This document shows positions 20,913 through 34,000 of a stretch of 64,000 nucleotides of DNA, piece by piece. The position numbers were made by a program, and so were the translations under genes. Position 1 is the stretch's first letter. Each line of letters starts with the position of its first letter. The notes beneath the pieces were generated by a model. That model was not told the origin of the DNA and did not search any database. It worked only from the letters and a program-made list of their open reading frames with translations. This DNA comes from Sanguinoderma infundibulare (lineage: Eukaryota > Basidiomycota > Agaricomycetes > Polyporales > Polyporaceae): contig JAVLRN010000008.1 in the NCBI GenBank assembly GCA_032821775.1, positions 806,001-870,000 on the forward strand. The letters are read 5' to 3'.

Positions 20913-23900
20913 GAAACGGCGCAGGTAGGAGGCCATGGCGGCAGGAAGGTGCGGGGCGGACGGGATGGAGGTCGAGGAGCGAGGTCAAGGACGCGGTCAG
21001 TGACGAAGCCCACAGCGAGCGCTCTGCACTCACGAGCGGCACGTGCGCAGATGAAACCAAGCGTCGGCTATTCGATGGGAGGGAGGTTCCGAAGTGCACA
21101 CTGTTCTCGGTGTTGCGGGGACGAGGGTGTGCAGAGGAGCTGCATTCGCACTGACTGGCGGTGCCGGGCTTAAATACAGGAGCCTCATCCACCGCGGACC
21201 CAAAAATACGAAAAAAGCGCCGCCCAAGCGGAGCAGTCGACTGTCGTCGTCTCTCGCAGGGCGTCCGCCGTCCCGGAGAGCGACGCTAATGGACCCGCTC
21301 GTCGAACGAGGGTGTCTTGTCCATTTCAGACCGCGCTCTGGGCCTAGGCAGCTCGCGCGCGGGGAACCCAAGGACGCAAATCCGGTTGTGCTCCCCACGT
21401 GTTGATGTCATCCACCCAACCATCGCGTCCCGCGAAAGTATAGCTCGAGTGCACCCAGCCGTCGCTACACGATTAGACTTCGCGACTCGGCACGAAACGC
21501 GGGTGCGCACCGCGCCTCTCCGTCTTCGAGAAGCTGGCGGCAGCGGCCCCCCACACGACGCAAGACTGGCAGCTGTGCACGGCGACGTCAACGAAGTTCG
21601 GGGCGCGCGTTGTGCGCCCATTAATTCAGCCCCCCACGCGCTCGAGCGATAGGACGTCCGGACAGGAGGAAGCGAGAGCGATGGCTTCTAGAGAAGCACG
21701 ATGAATCAAATAACGTCACTGGGCTGGCGAGTAGTGGGAACCAGGCGCGAGCACTCACTGGCACGTTTTCGCTGGACTGTCCTAGTTCGACGCACGCGCG
21801 CGCGGGAGCCCAGGCCCCGGTCCGTTTGATCAGTCTCGGGTGCTTCCAGATAGCTCGTTCTCTCGCCTGCTCATAAACCTAAATGGCACAAACCCCCGGA
21901 ACGTCTGCTGTGGCATTCGACACGCGGCGATCGAGAGAATGCTCGCGGGAAACCCTCCCCGATGGATGAATGGCTCGATCGTCTCCAAGAAACAGCCTGC
22001 GTATATTGCAATTGCACGTTTTCTTTCCTGAATCATCGTGAGTATGCGTCTCTTGGATATGGGAATGCTCTGGTACTTACGAAGGCTTGGGCTGAGGTTC
22101 TGCCTCGGTGCACTATGCATCAGGGAGCAACCAGAGCCGCGGGACACACGCCGAGCGAGCGTTCCTCCTAGCTGGGGGCCGAGTGCTTGAGACAGCTCCA
22201 GAACGGCCACATCGGCGTCCGACTTGTTCAGCTGGGCTCACTCCACGCCGAGCCCCCGCAGCAGCTGATGGTGCGATTGTGCAAGTGGAGCCGAACACTG
22301 AGCCTACACAACGCGGTCTCGCGGGGCCAGCAAGTCGGCGCGCGGGCGGGGCAGCGACTCCGTGCAGGGGAAGGGACGCCTAGAGAATACACGAGCTCGA
22401 CGTGCAGGCGTATCGCTGAAGCGTTATTGTCAACTATGGCAAGCCGTTCCAGAAGGCAGCACGCGGTCCGGAGGCTTCGACAGAATTTGTAGAACGGCAC
22501 CGGTTGGGGCTCGAGCCCAGAACACGCCTCTTCCCAGCCCATCGATAAGGGAACAATGGATACCATGTACCAGACAGCGCGGCGGGCCCGCTTGATGCGT
22601 GGCGGGGACGATCAAACAGCGCAACATCGACTTGGCCCCCAGATCCCGAACGCGATATTCAAACGGGGGACACCGTCACGAGCCCCGTGACGGACGTGAT
22701 GTATGCAGGAGAATGCTGGGGGATTGGGTGGATGCTGGGTGCTGTTCGATTGGCTGCCGTCTAGTCGGGTCCAATTGCAGCCCCAGGCTCGCCTACAGAG
22801 TCAGGTAGAGCTAACGATGTACAAAGGTTCAATGCGCCTGGTCGAGGCCTCGTCAGATCGGCTTCTAGGGTTCTGTGCGCTCTTGCGCAGTTGCCTTCCA
22901 GGACGGCTTCTCGTTCTTGGAACCTGGGGCCGGGATGACGTGGGGGTAGGTCGCTGTCGTCGAGTGTGCACATCGAACGGCGACGGTGAGAACCGGAAGC
23001 GCTGCGGAAGGACCAAACTCACCTCAAACTTCATACAACGGCTCGGCGCAGGGTGCGTTTGCCAATTTCAAACGCGGCCTTCTCATGGTTGCGAATCCAA
23101 CCCATGCTAGGCTTCCTCGTGCTATGACGCGCGAATGTATACCATGACGCCAATTGCACCCGAAACGCGGCCGCGGGAGGAGTCCGTCGACTGTTCCATG
23201 TTCAAACTGGGGTTTACCCGAGGCTGCCGTAAAGCGGGATTTCGCTCGGCTCGCACACCGGGTTCAGAAGGTCTATAATGCCACCAAAGTCAGTAATCCT
23301 AAAGGCGAAAACCTACGCAGAATCTCACGAGCTTACGGTATGCCATGTTGCGGATGCAGCGAATCCCGTCGATATTCAAACGGTGCAAGTTCTTCCTCGT
23401 GTGTGTCCACCCCTTGGAAGCGTCGCTAACGTTGAGGACTACATGACTGTATTGGTTCGGGGAGCGGCTGCAGTCGGCATGGGGCCCCAGGGATTGGCTG
23501 ACTGGACACCGCCGCGGCGATGACAAACAGAAGGGGGACGGGAAAAGGAAAGGCGGTAGTAGTTGGATGACAAAGAGAACCCTAGTTATACAACCACATG
23601 CACGTGCAAATCGCTTCACATTGTGACAATTCAGTGGGGTGGAGCCGTTCGGATTCTATGGGGGGATGGTTATCTTTGCCTGGATCCCCTGCAGGTGCCA
23701 ACAGAGACGTTATTCGACTCACCGAATGGATCGACCGAAATATCCTCCTTCAGTATACGATGATTGCCACCTTCAGTTGTTGGACCTGCTATCGCCCCAT
23801 GACTAGGGGCAAAACCTCGGCAGCACAACCGCGACAGAGAGCACCCGGAGTACCGATGGATTTATAGCGGTATACCGGCATGGGATTCTAACGGCAAGGG

Positions 23901-25680
23901 TTAGCGAACGGAGTTCTGTCCAAGATTCGCTCAAGACATTCATTCACGGTGATGAAATAGATCCGAGTTAGGGCTCAAGGTCTGAGAGTGAACGCGAATC
24001 CTTCTCCGTGGTAGATGACCTTGTTGAAGGATTGTTGAAGAGTGCATGCAATTTCCGACATGACGTCGGGTCCAAATGTGTCGAAGATGGGTGGCACGAG
24101 GGACTGCTTCCGCAGAATACGGCCCCGAGAGCCGGAAGTAGAGTCCAGATCGGCGGCGGAGGCATTCAAACAGATGAGCATGCGTTTGTATGCGATGCCC
24201 AAAAGATACAGCAAACCTGTCAAGCCATGGCGTTAGCAGGTCATCGAGGTTTGTACGTTGACCTGCAAGAAAGGGCGCACCGATCTTCGCATGATGTGCA
24301 ATGTCTCACTATTGTCTCAGTATGGGAAAGCGGAGGGAGTTGCCTGGTCCGTAGTTGGTACTCACCGATGTTGCGACTAATGGAGCCCACGGGAAGGTCG
24401 CGTTCAGTGCGCTGGAAACGAGGTTTCTAATGCTTTCAGTAGAGCCTCTGCGGTGTGGTCAACAACGTACCTTGAGGGAAAGAACGGATGGAATGCATGG
24501 AGTAGAAGACAGCACTACGTTTCTTGAACCGTCGCCTCTTCATCGCTATCCAGCCTCGCGACTCCTGTACGTCTTTTTATGTCCAGGGACATATAGCCAC
24601 GGGTGGTCGAGGTAGTTGCTTTCCGAACGCTCGCGGTGCTGGATCGAGAACGACGGCAGGTAAGTAATGAGGGCGAGAGTTCTTGCAGGCTCTGGACGGA
24701 GTTCACCACCTGCGGTCTCCGCCCCAACGGCCCCAGCCTCGACTACACACTGTCCACGACGGGCGCTGAACAGGTACGCCCGCGTCTATCTTGAAAACTT
24801 CGGGACTTGTGCCTGTGCTGCGACGGAACATGTTGAGGGGTCACTGAAAATGAGAGTGTGTGGTTAGTTGGTGGACGCATAGCAGCCTGAGGATATGTGT
24901 TGGGTTCAAGTTAACCGAGTCCGACTCAGTCGGAGTTGGGGCAGCTGGTGGGAAAGACCCGGAAAATGCCGTTCCGGTCGATTCCGGTGCTGCACGCACG
25001 CTGGTCTTTTGCCTGTAACCATCGTCTGCCCTTGACGACTCCGGGAGCAGGACTCAGCACGGTGGAAGCAATGTGAGGTCCGACTCCGCTCAGTACTGAC
25101 GTAGGCTGACCATCTGCTTTCACAGCTTATGCTTGATGTTCATACTTGCAGGGACACCTCAAGTTGCCCATACCAGGGCACGCTGGCGATAAGCCCATAC
25201 AGAAATCGATGTAACCGTCGGGTCTGAGGTATCGCCGCAGAGTGGCGAGTACTTCCCTTAGCTGCACCTCGTACTACGGCGACGGGCGCGTCTTGTTCAC
25301 CGTGCGCATGTTCGCGTGACGCGTCATCGTAATCAGCACCCGCTCCCTATCGAACGTGCTCCCCAACCCGTCGACATCGGCGGCATAGAACCTCGTCACG
25401 ATCTCTGTCGGCGAGTTGTATAACGGTAGATCGATCGCGCGATCGCGCAGAGCCGTACCGGTCAAGTGTCCTAGATTGGCTGTCGGTACGTGTGCCATAC
25501 TTCCGTCAACTCACAGTGGTCATTAATTCATTCTCAATATATCTACTGTTGCTTCCTTTACAGCACGTCGCGTGCTGTTCGCGTGAAAGCGGAAAGTGAC
25601 CACGACGCCTGGCCGGAACGTTCTCTCGGGGTCGGCCTGCAAACATTATGACGTCGAGTGTTGGCGGGCAATGACTATGA
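20913..25680. other. Gene-poor region, 4.8 kb
   Basis: No intact gene found. The first 300 bp include the cyclophilin promoter. Two frames may be relics but cannot be named: a minus-strand frame at 23975-24223 beside a CTTGACAG acceptor-like site, and one at 25274-25498. No inverted-repeat element was found by eye. Confidence 0.4.
21170..21176 (-). promoter_or_regulatory. TATA-like box upstream of the cyclophilin gene
   Basis: TATTTAA on the minus strand, about 258 bp before the first ATG. Weak, motif-based call. Confidence 0.25.
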
Positions 25681-25789
25681 GATAGCCCGCGCCCGCTCGC
25701 GAACCGAAACTACGCCAGCTGAGGGCGCCGAAGACAGCGGTGAGCACGATCGGCTGTCGCCGTGAGATAGCGGTACCGCGCGCACTCCG

Positions 25790-26395
25790 CCCGCGCCCCT
25801 CTCGCGCATCCGGCACGTCACGCTCGTCGGCTAGGGCAACGTCTCGATCGACGTCGCGCGCATGCTGCTCACGCAGCCACCCTCCCACCTCGCCAAATAC
25901 GACGCCAGCTCGTCCATCCTCGCCGTCCTCCGCGATTCCGCGGTCGAGCACGTCTCCATTGTTGGCCGACGCGGCCCGCTCCAGGCCGCGTTCACGACGA
26001 AGGAGCCGCGCAAAATGATGAACTTCTCCGACGCGGCGATGGTCCCCCTCGACCCCGCCATTCAGGCACAGGTACAGGGATGAGGAGGAGAGCAGCGCTG
26101 ACGCGGCAGCAGACGCGGACGGTGCAGCCGCTGCAGAAGGGGTCGAAGAACGCGTTCGGGACGGCGAAGAAGACGTGGTCGCTCGACTTCTTCCGCTCGC
26201 CCACCGCCCTCGTCCCATCCACACGCCCCTCCGAACAGGCGCACCTGACGCTTGCGCACACGACGCTGGACGCGTCGCAGCGCGCGGTGCCGACAGGCGA
26301 GTCTTCAACCCTCCATACCGACCTCGTCATCCCGTCGCTCAGGCACCACGCGGAGCTGGCTGCGCCGATGGTTCATCGACAAAGCCTTATCGACC
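25790..26395 (+). pseudogene. Partial, broken copy of the ARH1 reductase gene
   Basis: High similarity (by eye about 85 percent of bases) to bases about 1710-2300 of the reductase gene. It begins at the NADP-binding segment (SRIRHVTLVG) and runs past GRRGPLQAAFTTKE and QKGSKNAFGT to the LVIPSLRHHAE region. Two in-frame stops break it (TAG at 25832-25834, TGA at 26081-26083). The frame then changes after a deletion relative to the Gly-rich loop. The FAD-binding N-terminus and the C-terminus are missing. The orientation is the same as ARH1, about 24 kb away. Confidence 0.92.
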
Positions 26396-27003
26396 TCATG
26401 CGCGTCGTCGACGAGTCATTCCCTTGGCATCGTCCTCTCACGTTGTCGTCGTGTCGAAATCTCCGGTGTCTGACGCGGAAAATGTCGGTTTTAGGCTGGC
26501 GCTGCCGTCCCACTTGTTGGAATTCCACCAACCCTTGGCCTTGGAGAGTGTTAGTGCGTCCCGCCGGCTTCGGGTGGTGCCGGTAGCGCTTTCATTTCGC
26601 ACTTCCTCACTTTCCATACCGGCTTGCGTATGTCAAGCTATATTTCGCTTTTCAGTCTTCAGCTTGACGCGGTTCTTGCTGGGGTGTATACGGAGGCCAT
26701 TGGCCCCTAGGGCCGTACACTCGATTCGCGCTCTCACCCTGTGTTTGACGTATATATTGTTCACACAAACAATTCCTTATTCACATTGAGGAAGGTCGTC
26801 GATCTTTATAATCACGTTCTATGCGCTTATCTTCCGCGCTACCTGGTGCGATCTTCACGTGTATGCGGGACTAGTGTGGCATTACTCGCACAGGTCAATG
26901 CCCCGCCCGATGATCTCATAGACCAGACAGGACTCAGATAACGTTGCAAGGAGCCATCTCACCCTCCCACCTCCCCGTTCCTCTCTTTCGCCATTCTGCA
27001 TAA
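26396..27003. other. Intergenic
   Basis: Between the reductase remnant and the HET pseudogene. No feature recognised. Confidence 0.4.
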
Positions 27004-29781
27004 ATGCGATTGATAGACACATACACCGGGGAGTTCGTCGAATTCCAAAACCTTGCCCAGATTCCCCCGTATGCCATCCTATCCCACACATAGAATCCGG
27101 AGGGAGAGCAGACGTACCAAGACGTCAGGAGGATACAGAGAGCATACAGACTTGCCATGTGTCATACTCCCCCGCCTATTGCTCCTGAGCCTGTCCCGGC
27201 TACGAATGGCGAGTTGATCCTGGGATATGTTTTCATGCTCTTTGCTGAACCATCTATTAGGTTATCCGGATCCTTCGCTCGAACACTCTCCACCCACTAC
27301 CCCTTCCGAATCGTCGAATTCCTCGCCCAATCGATCTCCGGAGCTCTTCAGGATCCGCGACACATCTCCAGCTGACCCGCCTTTGTCGTCCACCCTTCTA
27401 CACTTGCCTCCCGTCTCTGGCGTCTGGGATCCTATCTGGGGACTCTCAGAGAAGATCCGGAAGACGGCAGAGATCGCCCGTCGCTACGGCTACCGACTCA
27501 TGTGGGTTGACTCCTCCTGCATCGACAAGACGAGCAGCTCGGAGCTCTCGGAGGCGATCAACTCCATGTATGACTGGTACTCCTTATCCTCCATCTGCTT
27601 TGTCTTCCTGTTGGACGTACCCGATGGTGATAGCGCGGCTGCGGAGAACTCTCGATTCCGCGCGAGCCGATGGTTCACCCGAGGATGGACGTTGCAAGAG
27701 CTCATTGCCCCCCGACATGTTATCTTCCTCTCTGAGAAGTGGGAGTTCATGGGGACGAAGAATAGTCTAGCTGAGGTTGTTACTGTCATCACCCGTATCG
27801 ATCGCGACATCTTGTTACTGCCATCACCCGTATCGATCGCGACATCTTGTTGCACACGAAACCGCTGCACGACGCAAGCGTAGCACAACGGATGTCGTGG
27901 GCCGCCACGCGGGAGACGACGCGGGTCGAGGATCAGGCGTACTCGCTGCTGGGTATCTTCGGGATCAACATGCCCACGCTTTACGGAGAGGGCGCTCAAG
28001 CATTCAGGCGGCTGCAGGAGGAGATCCTGAGGAGAATCCCTGATTGCAGCTTGTTCGCATGGGGCACGATATTCCTGTTCAGTGACACCAAGTATAAGTA
28101 TGGACTAGACCTCTTGAAGTTGGACTCCTCTGAGTCATTCGTTCCGGCATCACCGCGGCACTTCTTGGAAAGCCACGATATCATCCTCGCTCCTAGCCAA
28201 ATTGCTGTAGATCTCAATCTCCCTGCCTTCGAATCCATCACTACTCCCCACGGCTTACGAACACAATTCCGCCTTTTACCACTTCGAGGATCAGGTCTAC
28301 ACCTGAATTTCGCTGATGGGACGGTCGAATGGTACCTCGCTATGCTCGCATGTTCCAGGGATCCGGAAACGTTTCTCGGTCGGGTCTGCTATATACCCAC
28401 AACCAACTCTCAGTTCGACTTCCTCTATCCGGCAGCCATCCCCTTCCCTCAGTCTCAGTGGTGGTCAGGCCGTGAAGCGCATTTACTTGCTGTTAAGGCG
28501 AGCGATGTCAGTCTTGGCTGGTATACACGCTCCCAGGTCAAGATCGTCTATCTCCCCCATTCAGGACCGGCCACTCTTCGACGGACCATTTCCCGCAGAT
28601 CCCTGACTCTCACACTTTCAGAACAGACTCGTACCGCGCTGCAGAAGGGCCACGGCTATGTCGTTTCCGAGGTTCAAGCTCCCGCTGAATGCCATCCCGA
28701 TTCCCATTCCTTCACCCTCACCAATGACGCTTTCGCCATCTACGTCCAATACCTACACATGGTGTGTGAAGGCGAAGATTCAGATGGCGAGATCACATTC
28801 GTGACTGCCCGTTTCTGGATCATGCCTCCCCGTGCGGACATTCCGGAGACCATATCCGCCGAGCCGCCTTTCACGGCTGCTCACTGGAATATCCACTGGG
28901 TTCAGCCATTCGCCACTCCAACGAGGCACGTCGCACTCCTTTCACCATCCGGATGTGATGTAACGCTGGAACTTGGGCTCGATTTCCTGTCGCCGTCTGC
29001 CTATGACATCCACCTTGCGATCGCATCGCCCTCGGGCGGTCAGGCTGCAGATCCTGTAGCTGTCCCTCATCGCCGGCTGTGGACGCCTCACGAGGACATG
29101 AACCTGATCCTTCTAGGACGGGTCAGGAGGAACCTGGAAGCTGAGGGCTACTCCGTCCGATGCGAGGGCCCGAGTCAAAGCGATCTTGGAAAGCACCGGC
29201 AAACCTTGACCATTTCCAACGCCGAGTTCACCATATCCATCACGTACCAGTGCATGCTCAGAACGCGCAGCGCCAAGAACGCACATGAACGCCGCCTAGT
29301 CATGGTGGCCCGCCGGGTCAGTTTGGAGTCAGGGGAGTACCACGATGGTCCATACGCTTTGCTATAGATAGATCACCTCCTCTTCGGCGTCATCGACGGG
29401 CGGAGTAACATCTGGTCAGACCGCTACCCGCCTAAGCCGAAGGGTTGGGAATGGAGTCTTGGTCAGAAAGAGGTTGCTCTAACTGGCCCATCGGGAGAAC
29501 CTCTGACACTCCGTCTCAGGTTGGACCTCGCGCGGCGTTCCCACTCCCCAAGTCCAACCGCGCTAAATGCTCATCCTGACCCTCTCGCTGCGATGGCGGA
29601 GACCCCGACGCGCTCTGACGCAGCTGCGCCCGAAGGAGACACTCGGCATCGCTCACCACGGTGGAGATGCGGCTGCCGCAGACCTCCTGATCGCGGGAGA
29701 TGCACCGTCAGTGTAGCACCTATGGAACGGGCGGGGAAGGGAGAGATGATAGGCGTTAGGCAAGGGAAAGAGAGGGGTTGA
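27004..29781 (+). pseudogene. HET-domain (heterokaryon incompatibility) pseudogene
   Basis: Related to fungal HET-domain proteins that trigger death of incompatible fusion cells. It starts MRLIDTYTGEFVEF and PPYAILSHT. The next codon, normally the tryptophan of SHTW, is TAG (27091-27093). After a frame change somewhere near 27160-27230 the domain continues with YRLMWVDSSCIDKTSSSELS, AINSMYDWY and SRWFTRGWTLQELIAP. A perfect-but-one 35-bp tandem duplication (27779-27848) then shifts the frame. Collapsing one copy would join it to RMSWAATRETTRVEDQAYSL, LLGIFGINMPTLYGEG and LQEEIL. A long C-terminal region follows, with another in-frame TAG at 29365-29367, after which the same frame stays open to 29781 (LFGVIDGRSNIWSDR). 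The remaining frames are long and clean, so inactivation looks recent. Confidence 0.85.
27779..27848 (+). repeat. 35-bp tandem duplication inside the HET gene
   Basis: Copies 27779-27813 and 27814-27848 differ at one base (GTTACTGTCATC versus GTTACTGCCATC). A 35-bp gain is not a multiple of three and breaks the HET frame. Confidence 0.95.
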
Positions 29782-31004
29782 ATGAGGGGAGAGAGACACG
29801 TTGTGGAGGGGCAGGGTCGAAGAGCACGAAGAGCAGGCGACAGATATGGACACTGTCTCGGTGTTTATGTGTTTTCCGTCGTACCATCATCTGTTCCGAC
29901 GATTGTCCCGATACCGAACAAGAGCGTGTTAGATAGCCTGATCTGAACTGTACTACGGTACACCTGTTCATACAGAAATTATTCACTCTGCTCGCTGAAC
30001 CAAACCTTCGAAGCTTCAGCTCTGGCGTGGCCCTTGGCTTGGCCCCTCATCATACGGGAACCACCGCGATGCAGGGCTCAATGTATCGTAACGTGAGTTA
30101 TACCCCGTCCTCCAAGTTGGTTACCTTCGATTCGAACGAGGCCGCGGGCGACATAGCTCGACATGAGAGCCCTGAGATAACTTCGAGTCCAATGATGCCG
30201 CTCATGCTTAGTGCAAGAACCAGGACGGTTCGGCGACGAGTACATTGCAATGCCATAGCAATGGACCTGTTCCATTCATTCGCGTTTCTGGAACTGGATA
30301 TTCCCTGACACAAAGTTCAAACCCCTGGCTCGCCATCAAATTGAAGACACGACCCTGGTCGACGCAACAGCCACGCACGTGGATATGCCACATTGCACCA
30401 GTAGTCCGATACAGCACGCTCGCTACATAGAATGGAGGAGAACTGCACAACATAAAGATCGAGGAAAGACATATGTATAACAAGATGGAAGGGACAATGG
30501 CGCAATGGTAGGGTGGTTCGACACGTGCGTGTGCGCGACAGGGATGGGGCTACCCATGATGGTCGAGGGTAGGGGAAGGGGAAGGGGAGGACGAGGACGA
30601 GGATAACCCGAACAGCACGAGGGAAAAAGTCAGGTAAGTCCGGAACGCAGATAAATGAACGATACTAAGCTATTTCGCTAGCACCCTGAGCTCTGTGGTA
30701 TCTTCGAGAGGTGAATATGTACGATGTGGACGTAGCTGTAGCAAGTCGTTGAGGGCGACCAATCATTGAAGGAGGGAAGGCATGGTGTTGAATGTCGGAC
30801 AGGATATACCAAACGACGAGATATACGTACGGAGCAAGCGACGGCAGAAGAGGGGGTACGGTACAATGATGGGGGCGAGGGCTGGAGTACTTTGAACATT
30901 TATCGAAGCTGAATGCGATTATTCAGTGGGCCGGCGCAGGGGAAAGGCAAAGGGGGGGGGGGAGGATAGCAAAGGAGCAACCGTCGCGAAGAAGGTGCGC
31001 TGCG
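29782..31004. other. Intergenic with purine-rich tracts
   Basis: No gene supported. Purine-rich stretch at about 30560-30605, and an 11-G run at about 30952-30962 just past the MSB1 stop. Confidence 0.45.
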
Positions 31005-34000
31005 CTACGCCTCCTCGTCCTCCGGTTCCTCCATGACATTGTGAAGGGGGGCGCCGTGCACGTAGCGGGAGGGAAGATCAATGGCAACTTCTTCGACGCT
31101 CACCTTGTCGTCTGCAGGCTCTTCGATTTCCGGCAGGTCAGCAGAAGCAGGCGGGGCTGGGGAGGGGCGAGAAGAAGGGGACTCAGGACGTTCACGTTCC
31201 TTCCCATTGGCGGACGCCTGAAGGGACGCTTGGCGGACGGGAAGACGCGAGGAAGGGATGGGGCTGGTCTGCGACTGACGCTCGCGCTCGCGATACATCT
31301 CGATGAGGCTGGCCGTCTTGCTCTGGTTTGTCTTCGCGGGAGGCGCAGGTGCATCGCTAGGTGCTGAAGAAAGAGTCTTGGTATCCCGAGCCAGGGGTTC
31401 AGGATCGGACTCGTACTCGGAGGTGGTGGACTGCCTATAGAGCGCGGAATCCTCCTGAGCGGCGAGATTCGTTCGGGTCGCCGCCGTCGCAGAGGTATAA
31501 GGGTTCTCCGTTGAGGTATCACTCTCATAAGATGGACGACCGAAACGGTCACGCGGGTCGTCAGGGACGGCATAGGGACGGCGCTCTGGGTGGAGGTCGA
31601 AGTAGCCCATGCGCTTCTTGGCGACGGATCGAGATGATTCATCCTCGTCTTCACCAGTAGCGACCGAGTCGCGTTGGTCGTGATCGATGGAAGAATCGGG
31701 CAGAGTCGACGTATCGCCGTTGGCCTCACTGCTGGGTCTTCCGACAGGCTCCATCGACTCCTCGTCCTCGTCCGAGAACCGGCCGCGAACGGCAGCCAGA
31801 ACCTCGGAGACCTCTTGGCTCGCGAGCTCGGGGTCGGAGCGACCGCCCCTGAGCGCGCGCATCTCCGCGTCCTGGCCACCCATACGACGGCTGTTGGTCG
31901 CGACGAGGATGTCTACCCACGCGTCGTCCCTGGACTTTCGACGGCTATGCTTGCCCTTCGTGGCGAAGTCTTCGTCGTCAAAGCTCGCCAGGCGCGTGTC
32001 AAAATCCACCGGATCGTACTCTGTTGGCGCAAGGCCGGCTCGCTTGCCAGAGGCCGGACTCGAGGGCAATCCGGTGGGGAGGCGAAATCGAGAGCCTTTC
32101 TTCTGGACGGGAGTGCCACTTTCGTCGCGCGGGGTTGAGGGACTGGGCTGGATGGGGGTGGGGGAGTCCGTGCGTAGAGGGGCAAGAAATTTCGCCGCAG
32201 GACTCGTGATGCGAATGAGCGGGTTCGGGTTTCCGCCAGACTCGTGTCCAGCGCTCGCGAAGATACTCGTGGTTGAGGTTTGACGCGCTCGTTCGGGAGT
32301 GCGGTTCAGAGAAATGACCTTGGTAGCACTACCGTTAGAACGCAGGAGACCCTCGAACTCGGCTTCGCGGAAACTGGGGCTATGTGGGACAGCGCCGACA
32401 ACATATGGGCGGCCGTTCAGCGTGGCCGCGGGTTTCCACTGCTTAGACTTGTTTCCTGAAGAAAAGAGCGACGGAAGTCTGCGGCGAGTTTGACCCGCCG
32501 AGGAAAGCTGTTGCCTGTACTCGTAGGGAACGAACTCCTCAAAAAGAAGGAGGGTAGTGGCAGTTCGGGGATCAGCTGTGCCCGAAACCGTGTTTGTTCG
32601 CGCGAGGGGAAGTGACTTGAACTCGACCTGCGCGAACCGTACTCAGGAAACGCGAACGCGATGAATACAATAGGGAAGCTTACCAAGGCCCAATTGCACT
32701 CTCGATCGGTCTGCTCGCGTCGCTCATCGTCCATCCACCCACCACCGTAGACGAGATCGCAGAAGACGTCCAAGAACGCCTCCTCGATGACCTCTTCTCC
32801 GCCCATGATGGGTTCCGTGTCCCAGCCAAACGGCGGCAGCGCCTTCTGCGTTTTCTTCAGCTTCCGATGCATCTCCGCAGACTGGGCCGGCCAGGTGGTG
32901 ATCTGGTTCTCCACCGGCGCGCTGAACTGCAGCGTCGCACTCAGATGTGCATCTGTCCGCGAGAACCCGGCGGATGAGAAGTCCTGCCAGCTGAGAGTGG
33001 CACGCTTTGCGGCGCGGGCCTGCCGACGGCGAAAGTCTGTATATCAGCACCCCCTGTACGTGATCAACGCGACGTGGAAAAGAAGCGACGACGCACCGCA
33101 CGCGCACTCTCCGTAAGATCAAACTGCAGCTTCTTGTCATCCGCCACCAAACTGCTGAATCCCATGGCCTCAAACTCTCCCCACCTGAGATCTGTCAGGC
33201 TTCGGAAGCGCTCCTCTCCTTCCTTGTCTTCGAACAACGTCGACGTAACCGAAGAAGCCGACGAGACGGATGACGACAGTGACGGCGGGGTGAGCCTGGA
33301 CGTTGTGGCATCCGGCACGCCCGTGTCCGGATGGAAGTTCTGCGCGAGGACCATCCGCTTCTTGTATGCGTCCGAATACCGCGGGGCGAGCTTGAGCGTC
33401 GGCGGCGCAATCCGGTCCCACTCCCTCGAGCCCGCGAAAGCACGTTCACCTGCGCTCGACGTCGCTCCCCTCGGGCGGTTCGCCCACGACGCCGCTGTCT
33501 TCACCAGGTCCGGAGAGTACATCCGCACATTGCGGCGGACATTGAGAAGCCGGACAGTGCGGGCACCCCGGCGAGGTTCCGGCCGTTCGTTCTTTCCCAA
33601 GCCGGGCAGCATAGACGGGTAGCCTTGGATCCATGCCTTGAGGCGAGTGGGCATACCGAGCGCCGGGCCTGCCGCATTCGCCTTCGCATCCTGCCAACGG
33701 AAGAATGCGAGGATGAGATGCTCCGTTGCGGTCGTTGCGCGGAGGTAGTGCATGTACGCATGGTGGAAATTGAGCGTCGAGGGCCCCAGACCGAAGAGCA
33801 GCGGCCCAAAGAGCGGCGAGAGCGTGGGCGGGGTGTGTCCTGACGAGGCAGAGTGGGCCGTGAATCGGGAAAGAAGTGTGAAGAGCGCGACGAGCAGGGA
33901 GCGCAAGATGGCGTCGAGGGGTTCCAGGAACGACGAGAAATGGAGCCCGGGGTAGTTCAACGCTGCAGGACGGCGGTAAGCGTATCTGCGAGAGGAGGAC

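Noticed and set aside
30496..30530. tRNA-like boxes (TGGCGCAATGG and GGTTCGACAC) close together.
   Set aside because: The spacing of about ten bases is far too short for a tRNA and no acceptor stem pairs.
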